DNA from: Sipunculus nudus
Taxonomy: Eukaryota; Annelida; Sipuncula; Golfingiida; Sipunculidae
Direction of reading: 5' to 3'
DNA length: 64,000 nucleotides
Assembly (NCBI GenBank): GCA_026874595.1
Contig: CM049306.1
Coordinates: 3,918,019 to 3,982,018 of the forward strand
Below the pieces are notes generated by a model. That model had not been told where the DNA came from, made no database searches, and was given only the letters and a program-made list of their open reading frames with translations. A program made the translations under genes and the position numbers. Position 1 is the first letter of the stretch. Every line of letters starts with the position of its first letter. Shown piece by piece: positions 1-10,000 of this stretch.

Positions 1-3000
1 TAGATAAGACACCTACCTCTTAATGCTTCAGTATTACTTTGTGACCAAAGTAGATAAGACACCTATTTCTGTATGCTTCAGTATTAGTTTGTGGCCAAAG
101 TAGATAAGACACCTATTTCTGTATGCTTCAGTATTAGTTTTTGGCCAAAGTAGATAAGACACCTACCTATTTATGCTTCAGTATTAGTTTGTGGCCAAAG
201 TAGATAAGACACCTACCTCTTAATGCTTCAGTACTTAGTACGTGGCCAAAGTAGATAAGACACCTACCTCTTAATGCTTCAGTATTAGTACGTGGCCAAA
301 GTAGATAAGACACCTACCTCTTTATGCTTCAGTATTAGTTTGTGACCAAAGTAGATAAGACACCTATTTCTGTATGCTTCAGTATTAGTTTGTGGCCAAA
401 GTAGATAAGACACCTACCTCTTTATGCTTCAGTATTAGTTTGTGGCCAAAGTAGATAAGACACCTACCTATTTATGCTTCAGTATTAGTATGTGGCCAAA
501 GTAGATAAGACACCTACCTATTTATGCTTCAGTATTGGTATGTGGCCAAAGTAGATAAGACACCTACCTCTTAATGCTTCAGTATTAGTTTGTGACCAAA
601 GTAGATAAGACACCTACCTCTTAATGCTTCAGTACTTAGTACGTGGCCAAAGTAGATAAGACACCTACCTCTTTATGCTTCAGTATTAGTTTGTGGCCAA
701 AGTAGATAAGACACCTACCTATTTATGCTTCAGTATTAGTTTGTGGCCAAAGTAGATAAGACACCTACCTATTTATGCTTCAGTATTAGTTTGTGGCCAA
801 AGTAGATAAGACACCTACCTATTTATGCTTCAGTATTAGTTTGTGGTCAAAGTAGATAAGACACCTACCTCTTAATGCTTCAGTACTTAGTACGTGGCCA
901 AAGTAGATAAGACACCTACCTCTTTATGCTTCAGTATTAGTTTGTGGCCAAAGTAGATAAGACACCTACCTATTTATGCTTCAGTATTAGTTTGTGGCCA
1001 AAGTAGATAAGACACCTACCTCTTAATGCTTCAGTATTAGTTTATGACCAAAGTAGATAAGACACCTACCTCTTAATGCTTCAGTACTTAGTACGTGGCC
1101 AAAGTAGATAAGACACCTACCTCTTAATGCTTCAGTATTAGTTTGTGACCAAAGTAGATAAGACACCTACCTCTTAATGCTTCAGTACTTAGTACGTGGC
1201 CAAAGTAGATAAGACACCTACCTATTTATGCTTAAGTATTAGTTTGTGGCCAAAGTAGATAAGACACCTACCTATTTATGCTTCAGTATTAGTTTGTGGC
1301 CAAAGTAGATAAGACACCTACCTCTTAATGCTTCAGTATTAGTTTGTGGCCAAAGTAGATAAGACACCTACCTCTTAATGCTTCAGTATTAGTACGTGGC
1401 CAAAGTAGATAAGACACCTACCTCTTAATACTTCAGTACTTAGTACGCGGCCAAAGGAGATAAGACACCTACCTCTTAATGCTTCAGTACTTTGTACGTG
1501 GCCAAAGTAGATAAGACACCTACCTCTTAATGCTTCAGTATTAGTTTGTGGCCAAAGTAGATAAGACACCTACCTATTAATGCTTCAGTATTAGTTTGTG
1601 GCCAAAGTAGATAAGACACCTACCTCTTAATGCTTCAGTACTTAGTACGTGGCCAAAGTAGATAAGACACCTACCTCTTTATGCTTCAGTACTTAGTACG
1701 TGGCCAAAGTAGATAAGACACCTACCTATTTATGCTTCAGTACTTAGTACGTGGCCAAAGTAGATAAGACACCTACCTCTTTATGCTTCAGTACTTAGTA
1801 CGTGGCCAAAGTAGATAAGACACCTATTTCTGTATGCTTCAGTATTAGTTTGTGGCCAAAGTAGATAAGACACCTACCTCTTTATGCTTCAGTATTAGTT
1901 TGTGGCCAAAGTAGATAAGACACCTACCTCTTAATGCTTCAGTATTAGTTTGTGGCCAAAGTAGATAAGACACCTACCTCTTAATGCTTCAGTATTAGTT
2001 TGTGACCAAAGTAGATAAGACACCTATTTCTGTATGCTTCAGTATTAGTTTGTGGCCAAAGTAGATAAGACACCTATTTCTGTATGCTTCAGTATTAGTT
2101 TGTGGCCAAAGTAGATAAGACACCTACCTCTTTATGCTTCAGTATTAGTTTGTGGCCAAAGTAGATAAGACACCTATTTCTGTATGCTTCAGTATTAGTT
2201 TGTGGCCAAAGTAGATAAGACACCTACCTCTTAATGCTTCAGTATTAGTTTGTGGCCAAAGTAGATAAGACACCTACCTCTTAATGCTTCAGTATTAGTA
2301 CGTGGCCAAAGCAGATAAGACACCTACCTCTTTATGCTTCAGTATTAGTTTGTGACCAAAGTAGATAAGACACCTATTTCTGTATGCTTCAGTATTAGTT
2401 TGTGGCCAAAGTAGATAAGACACCTACCTCTTTATGCTTCAGTATTAGTTTGTGGCCAAAGTAGATAAGACACCTACCTATTTATGCTTCAGTATTAGTA
2501 TGTGGCCAAAGTAGATAAGACACCTACCTATTTATGCTTCAGTATTGGTATGTGGCCAAAGTAGATAAGACACCTACCTCTTAATGCTTCAGTATTAGTT
2601 TGTGACCAAAGTAGATAAGACACCTACCTCTTAATGCTTCAGTACTTAGTACGTGGCCAAAGTAGATAAGACACCTACCTCTTTATGCTTCAGTATTAGT
2701 TTGTGGCCAAAGTAGATAAGACACCTACCTATTTATGCTTCAGTATTAGTTTGTGGCCAAAGTAGATAAGACACCTACCTATTTATGCTTCAGTATTAGT
2801 TTGTGGCCAAAGTAGATAAGACACCTACCTCTTAATGCTTCAGTACTTAGTACGTGGCCAAAGTAGATAAGACACCTACCTCTTAATGCATCAGTATTAG
2901 TTTGTGGCCAAAGTAGATAAGACACCTACCTATTTATGCTTCAGTATTAGTTTGTGGCCAAAGTAGATAAGACACCTACCTCTTTATGCTTCAGTATTAG

Positions 3001-5032
3001 TTTGTGGCCAAAGTAGATAAGACACCTATTTCTGTATGCTTCAGTATTAGTTTGTGGCCAAAGTAGATAAGACACCTACCTATTTATGCTTCAGTATTAG
3101 TTTGTGGCCAAAGTAGATAAGAAACCTACCTCTTAATGCTTCAGTACTTAGTACGTGGCCAAAGTAGATAAGACACATACCTCTTTATGCTTCAGTATTA
3201 GTTTGTGGCCAAAGTAGAAAAGACACCTACCTCTTAATGCTTCAGTACTTAGTACGTGGCCAAAGTAGATAAGACACCTACCTCTTAATGCTTCAGTATT
3301 AGTTTGTGGCCAAAGTAGATAAGACACCTACCTATTTATGCTTCAGTATTAGTTTGTGGCCAAAGTAGATAAGACACCTACCTCTTAATGCTTCAGTACT
3401 TAGTACGTGGCCAAAGTAGATAAGACACCTACCTCTTAATGCTTCAGTATTAGTTTGTGGCCAAAGTAGATAAGACACCTACCTATTTATGCTTCAGTAT
3501 TAGTTTGTGGCCAAAGTAGATAAGACACCTACCTCTTAATGCTTCAGTACTTAGTACGTGGCCAAAGTAGATAAGACACCTACCTCTTTATGCTTCAGTA
3601 CTTAGTACGTGGCCAAAGTAGATAAGACACCTACCTATTTATGCTTCAGTATTAGTTTTTGGCCAAAGTAGATAAGACACCTACCTCTTAATGCTTCAGT
3701 ATTAGTTTGTGGCCAAAGTAGATAAGACACCTACCTCTTAATGCTTCAGTATTAGTACGTGGCCAAAGTAGATAAGACACCTACCTCTTTATGCTTCAGT
3801 ATTAGTTTGTGACCAAAGTAGATAAGACACCTGTTTCTGTATGCTTCAGTATTAGTTTGTGGCCAAAGTAGATAAGACACCTACCTCTTAATGCTTCAGT
3901 ATTAGTTTGTGGCCAAAGTAGATAAGACACCTATTTCTGTATGCTTCAGTATTAGTTTGTGGCCAAAGTAGATAAGACACCTATTTCTGTATGCTTCAGT
4001 ATCAGTTTGTGGCCAAAGTAGATAAGACACCTACCTCTTAATGCTTCAGTATTAGTTTGTGGCCAAAGTAGATAAGACACCTACCTCTTAATGCTTCAGT
4101 ATTAGTTTGTGACCAAAGTAGATAAGACACCTATTTCTGTATGCTTCAGTTTTAGTTTGTGGCCAAAGTAGATAAGACACCTATTTCTGTATGCTTCAGT
4201 ATTAGTTTGTGGCCAAAGTAGATAAGACACCTACCTCTTTATGCTTCAGTATTAGTTTGTGGCCAAAGTAGATAAGACACCTATTTCTGTATGCTTCAGT
4301 ATTAGTTTGTGGCCAAAGTAGATAAGACACCTACCTCTTAATGCTTCAGTATTAGTACGTGGCCAAAGTAGATAAGACACCTACCTCTTTATGCTTCAGT
4401 ATTAGTTTGTGACCAAAGTAGATAAGACACCTATTTCTGTATGCTTCAGTATTAGTTTGTGGCCAAAGTAGATAAGACACATACCTCTTTATGCTTCAGT
4501 ATTAGTTTGTGGCCAAAGTAGATAAGACACCTACCTATTTATGCTTCAGTATTAGTATGTGGCCAAAGTAGATAAGACACCTACCTATTTATGCTTCAGT
4601 ATTGGTATGTGGCCAAAGTAGATAAGACACCTACCTCTTAATGCTTCAGTATTAGTTTGTGACCAAAGTAGATAAGACACCTACCTCTTAATGCTTCAGT
4701 ACTTAGTACGTGGCCAAAGTAGATAAGACACCTACCTCTTTATGCTTCAGTATTAGTTTGTGGCCAAAGTAGATAAGACACCTACCTATTTATGCTTCAG
4801 TATTAGTTTGTGGCCAAAGTAGATAAGACACCTACCTATTTATGCTTCAGTATTAGTTTGTGGCCAAAGTAGATAAGACACCTACCTCTTAATGCTTCAG
4901 TACTTAGTACGTGGCCAAAGTAGATAAGACACCTACCTCTTAATGCATCAGTATTAGTTTGTGGCCAAAGTAGATAAGACACCTACCTATTTATGCTTCA
5001 GTATTAGTTTGTGGCCAAAGTAGATAAGACAC
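1..5032. repeat. Left higher-order block, copy 1
   Basis: This stretch, about 100 monomers, recurs at 7,029-12,060 with a constant offset of 7,028 bp (140 monomers, of which 28 are 51 bp). The match includes rare markers: the TTACTTTG tail in the first monomer, AAACCT at 3,122 (7,028 bp before 10,150), GTTTCTG at 3,833 and the GAAAAG monomer near 3,216. Private substitutions are few: C at 2,312 (GCAGATAAG) and ATCAG near 4,002. Its inner part, 1,267-3,020, is also repeated at 5,032-6,785, so it is itself a compound of smaller blocks. The left edge is cut by the window. Confidence 0.85.
1375..1569 (-). repeat. Marker monomer cluster (GCGGCC and GGAGATA variant), locus 1
   Basis: Two successive 51-bp monomers carry a distinctive set of substitutions: AATACTTC in the head, CGCGG in the tail at 1,446-1,450, and GGAGATAAG in the next monomer. 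Because 51 is divisible by three, these adjacent copies leave the minus strand open for 64 codons from a GTG to TAA, giving three imperfect 17-residue repeats that begin TEALRGRC or TEVLRGRC. I do not regard this as a gene. It lacks an ATG start and its sequence is only the satellite read in frame. It is useful as a lineage marker for the surrounding higher-order block. Confidence 0.8.
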
Positions 5033-6785
5033 CTACCTATTTATGCTTCAGTATTAGTTTGTGGCCAAAGTAGATAAGACACCTACCTCTTAATGCTTCA
5101 GTATTAGTTTGTGGCCAAAGTAGATAAGACACCTACCTCTTAATGCTTCAGTATTAGTACGTGGCCAAAGTAGATAAGACACCTACCTCTTAATACTTCA
5201 GTACTTAGTACGCGGCCAAAGGAGATAAGACACCTACCTCTTAATGCTTCAGTACTTTGTACGTGGCCAAAGTAGATAAGACACCTACCTCTTAATGCTT
5301 CAGTATTAGTTTGTGGCCAAAGTAGATAAGACACCTACCTATTTATGCTTCAGTATTAGTTTGTGGCCAAAGTAGATAAGACACCTACCTCTTAATGCTT
5401 CAGTACTTAGTACGTGGCCAAAGTAGATAAGACACCTACCTCTTTATGCTTCAGTACTTAGTACGTGGCCAAAGAAGATAAGACACCTACCTATTTATGC
5501 TTCAGTACTTAGTACGTGGCCAAAGTAGATAAGACACCTACCTCTTTATGCTTCAGTACTTAGTACGTGGCCAAAGTAGATAAGACACCTATTTCTGTAT
5601 GCTTCAGTATTCGTTTGTGGCCAAAGTAGATAAGACACCTACCTCTTTATGCTTCAGTATTAGTTTGTGGCCAAAGTAGATAAGACACCTACCTCTTAAT
5701 GCTTCAGTATTAGTTTGTGGCCAAAGTAGATAAGACACCTACCTCTTAATGCTTCAGTATTAGTTTGTGACCAAAGTAGATAAGACACCTATTTCTGTAT
5801 GCTTCAGTATTAGTTTGTGGCCAAAGTAGATAAGACACCTATTTCTGTATGCTTCAGTATTAGTTTGTGGCCAAAGTAGATAAGACACCTACCTCTTTAT
5901 GCTTCAGTATTAGTTTGTGGCCAAAGTAGATAAGACACCTATTTCTGTATGCTTCAGTATTAGTTTGTGGCCAAAGTAGATAAGACACCTACCTCTTAAT
6001 GCTTCAGTATAAGTTTGTGGCCAAAGTAGATAAGACACCTACCTCTTAATGCTTCAGTATTAGTACGTGGCCAAAGTAGATAAGACACCTACCTCTTTAT
6101 GCATCAGTATTAGTTTGTGACCAAAGTAGATAAGACACCTATTTCTGTATGCTTCAGTATTAGTTTGTGGCCAAAGTAGATAAGACACCTACCTCTTTAT
6201 GCTTCAGTATTAGTTTGTGGCCAAAGTAGATAAGACACCTACCTATTTATGCTTCAGTATTAGTATGTGGCCAAAGTAGATAAGACACCTACCTATTTAT
6301 GCTTCAGTATTGGTATGTGGCCAAAGTAGATAAGACACCTACCTCTTAATGCTTCAGTATTAGTTTGTGACCAAAGTAGATAAGACACCTACCTCTTAAT
6401 GCTTCAGTACTTAGTACGTGGCCAAAGTAGATAAGACACCTACCTCTTTATGCTTCAGTATTAGTTTGTGGCCAAAGTAGATCAGACACCTACCTATTTA
6501 TGCTTCAGTATTAGTTTGTGGCCAAAGTAGATAAGACACCTACCTATTTATGCTTCAGTATTAGTTTGTGGCCAAAGTAGATAAGACACCTACCTCTTAA
6601 TGCTTCAGTACTTAGTACGTGGCCAAAGTAGATAAGACACCTACCTCTTAATGCATCAGTATTAGTTTGTGGCCAAAGTAGATAAGACACCTACCTATTT
6701 ATGCTTCAGTATTAGTTTGTGGCCAAAGTAGATAAGACACCTACCTCTTTATGCTTCAGTATTAGTTTGTGGCCAAAGTAGATAA
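5033..6785. repeat. Left higher-order block, partial copy 2
   Basis: This segment matches 1,267-3,020 at an offset of 3,765 bp (75 monomers, 15 of them 51 bp). Shared anchors are the CGCGG marker at 5,211, the TTGGTATG tail at about 6,309 (2,544 in copy 1) and the GCATCAG monomer near 6,652 (2,887 in copy 1). Differences visible by eye include CCTATTTATG near 5,340 where copy 1 has CCTATTAATG, GAAGATAAG near 5,474, TTCG at 5,611-5,614 and GATCAGAC near 6,481. The match stops near 6,785, where a C monomer replaces the D monomer present in copy 1. Confidence 0.8.
5140..5334 (-). repeat. Marker monomer cluster, locus 2
   Basis: Second copy of the CGCGG (from 5,211) and GGAGATAAG marker pair, in the same monomer context as locus 1 and 3,765 bp downstream of it. 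The same 64-codon minus-strand open stretch is present, with an identical translation, because the intervening monomers are 51 bp. The identity reflects duplication of the block rather than selection on a protein. Confidence 0.8.
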
Positions 6786-7028
6786 GACACCTACCTATTT
6801 ATGCTTCAGTATTAGTTTGTGGCCAAAGTAGATAAGACACCTACCTATTTATGCTTCAGTATTAGTTTGTGGCCAAAGTAGATAAGACACCTACCTCTTA
6901 ATGCTTCAGTATTAGTTTGTGGCCAAAGTAGATAAGACACCTATTTCTGTATGCTTCAGTATTAGTTTGTGGCCAAAGTAGATAAGACACCTACCTCTTA
7001 ATGCTTCAGTATTAGTTTGTGGCCAAAG
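6786..7028. repeat. Linker of about five monomers
   Basis: Five ordinary 50-bp monomers in the order C, C, A, D, A join the end of partial copy 2 to the start of copy 3 at 7,029. I did not find a longer match for this exact order in the window. It may mark a crossover junction or the remains of a deleted stretch. Confidence 0.5.
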
Positions 7029-10000
7029 TAGATAAGACACCTACCTCTTAATGCTTCAGTATTACTTTGTGACCAAAGTAGATAAGACACCTATTTCTGT
7101 ATGCTTCAGCATTAGTTTGTGGCCAAAGTAGATAAGACACCTATTTCTGTATGCTTCAGTATTAGTTTTTGGCCAAAGTAGATAAGACACCTACCTATTT
7201 ATGCTTCAGTATTAGTTTGTGGCCAAAGTAGATAAGACACCTACCTCTTAATGCTTCAGTACTTAGTACGTGGCCAAAGTAGATAAGACACCTACCTCTT
7301 AATGCTTCAGTATTAGTACGTGGCCAAAGTAGATAAGACACCTACCTCTTTATGCTTCAGTATTAGTTTGTGACCAAAGTAGATAAGACACCTATTTCTG
7401 TATGCTTCAGTATTAGTTTGTGGCCAAAGTAGATAAGACACCTACCTCTTTATGCTTCAGTATTAGTTTGTGGCCAAAGTAGATAAGACACCTACCTATT
7501 TATGCTTCAGTATTAGTATGTGGCCAAAGTAGATAAGACACCTACCTATTTATGCTTCAGTATTGGTATGTGGCCAAAGTAGATAAGACACCTACCTCTT
7601 AATGCTTCAGTATTAGTTTGTGACCAAAGTAGATAAGACACCTACCTCTTAATGCTTCAGTACTTAGTACGTGGCCAAAGTAGATAAGACACCTACCTCT
7701 TTATGCTTCAGTATTAGTTTGTGGCCAAAGTAGATAAGACACCTACCTATTTATGCTTCAGTATTAGTTTGTGGCCAAAGTAGATAAGACACCTACCTAT
7801 TTATGCTTCAGTATTAGTTTGTGGCCAAAGTAGATAAGACACCTACCTATTTATGCTTCAGTATTAGTTTGTGGTCAAAGTAGATAAGACACCTACCTCT
7901 TAATGCTTCAGTACTTAGTACGTGGCCAAAGTAGATAAGACACCTACCTCTTTATGCTTCAGTATTAGTTTGTGGCCAAAGTAGATAAGACACCTACCTA
8001 TTTATGCTTCAATATTAGTTTGTGGCCAAAGTAGATAAGACACCTACCTCTTAATGCTTCAGTATTAGTTTATGACCAAAGTAGATAAGACACCTACCTC
8101 TTAATGCTTCAGTACTTAGTACGTGGCCAAAGTAGATAAGACACCTACCTCTTAATGCTTCAGTATTAGTTTGTGACCAAAGTAGATAAGACACCTACCT
8201 CTTAATGCTTCAGTACTTAGTACGTGGCCAAAGTAGATAAGACACCTACCTATTTATGCTTAAGTATTAGTTTGTGGCCAAAGTAGATAAGACACCTACC
8301 TATTTATGCTTCAGTATTAGTTTGTGGCCAAAGTAGATAAGACACCTACCTCTTAATGCTTCAGTATTAGTTTGTGGCCAAAGTAGATAAGACACCTACC
8401 TCTTAATGCTTCAGTATTAGTACGTGGCCAAAGTAGATAAGACACCTACCTCTTAATACTTCAGTACTTAGTACGCGGCCAAAGGAGATAAGACACCTAC
8501 CTCTTAATGCTTCAGTACTTTGTACGTGGCCAAAGTAGATAAGACACCTACCTCTTAATGCTTCAGTATTAGTTTGTGGCCAAAGTAGATAAGACACCTA
8601 CCTATTAATGCTTCAGTATTAGTTTGTGGCCAAAGTAGATAAGACACCTACCTCTTAATGCTTCAGTACTTAGTACGTGGCCAAAGTAGATAAGACACCT
8701 ACCTCTTTATGCTTCAGTACTTAGTACGTGGCCAAAGTAGATAAGACACCTACCTATTTATGCTTCAGTACTTAGTACGTGGCCAAAGTAGATAAGACAC
8801 CTACCTCTTTATGCTTCAGTACTTAGTACGTGGCCAAAGTAGATAAGACACCTATTTCTGTATGCTTCAGTATTAGTTTGTGGCCAAAGTAGATAAGACA
8901 CCTACCTCTTTATGCTTCAGTATTAGTTTGTGGCCAAAGTAGATAAGACACCTACCTCTTAATGCTTCAGTATTAGTTTGTGGCCAAAGTAGATAAGACA
9001 CCTACCTCTTAATGCTTCAGTATTAGTTTGTGACCAAAGTAGATAAGACACCTATTTCTGTATGCTTCAGTATTAGTTTGTGGCCAAAGTAGATAAGACA
9101 CCTATTTCTGTATGCTTCAGTATTAGTTTGTGGCCAAAGTAGATAAGACACCTACCTCTTTATGCTTCAGTATTAGTTTGTGGCCAAAGTAGATAAGACA
9201 CCTATTTCTGTATGCTTCAGTATTAGTTTGTGGCCAAAGTAGATAAGACACCTACCTCTTAATGCTTCAGTATTAGTTTGTGGCCAAAGTAGATAAGACA
9301 CCTACCTCTTAATGCTTCAGTATTAGTACGTGGCCAAAGTAGATAAGACACCTACCTCTTTATGCTTCAGTATTAGTTTGTGACCAAAGTAGATAAGACA
9401 CCTATTTCTGTATGCTTCAGTATTAGTTTGTGGCCAAAGTAGATAAGACACCTACCTCTTTATGCTTCAGTATTAGTTTGTGGCCAAAGTAGATAAGACA
9501 CCTACCTATTTATGCTTCAGTATTAGTATGTGGCCAAAGTAGATAAGACACCTACCTATTTATGCTTCAGTATTGGTATGTGGCCAAAGTAGATAAGACA
9601 CCTACCTCTTAATGCTTCAGTATTAGTTTGTGACCAAAGTAGATAAGACACCTACCTCTTAATGCTTCAGTACTTAGTACGTGGCCAAAGTAGATAAGAC
9701 ACCTACCTCTTTATGCTTCAGTATTAGTTTGTGGCCAAAGTAGATAAGACACCTACCTATTTATGCTTCAGTATTAGTTTGTGGCCAAAGTAGATAAGAC
9801 ACCTACCTATTTATGCTTCAGTATTAGTTTGTGGCCAAAGTAGATAAGACACCTACCTCTTAATGCTTCAGTACTTAGTACGTGGCCAAAGTAGATAAGA
9901 CACCTACCTCTTAATGCATCAGTATTAGTTTGTGGCCAAAGTAGATAAGACACCTACCTATTTATGCTTCAGTATTAGTTTGTGGCCAAAGTAGATAAGA

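Noticed and set aside
12-22. Splice donor-like AGGTAGGT on the minus strand and TTCAG acceptor-like sites on the plus strand in many monomers
   Set aside because: The two motifs lie on opposite strands and recur every 50 bp simply because the monomer does. Nothing suggests exons between them.
25-30. Periodic ATG codons (TTAATGC, TTTATGC, GTATGC) as translation starts
   Set aside because: On the plus strand every frame from these ATGs meets a stop within about one to two monomers, since TAG or TAA occurs in the conserved TAGATAAG part and in the tail.
41-46. TGGCCA and the adjacent TTGGC half-site as a nuclear factor I binding element
   Set aside because: Only a half-site is present, with no second half at the required spacing. 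The match is too short to support a call.
231-241. GTACTTAGTAC as a transposon terminal repeat or recombinase attachment site
   Set aside because: It lies inside a regular monomer with no element between copies and no target-site duplication. It is kept only as a possible protein-binding palindrome.
1375-1569. Minus-strand 64-codon open frame as a real protein gene (also 5,140-5,334, 8,403-8,597, 12,319-12,513 and 22,561-22,755)
   Set aside because: It opens with GTG, consists only of satellite monomers read in frame, has no recognisable domain, and its extent is explained by consecutive 51-bp units.
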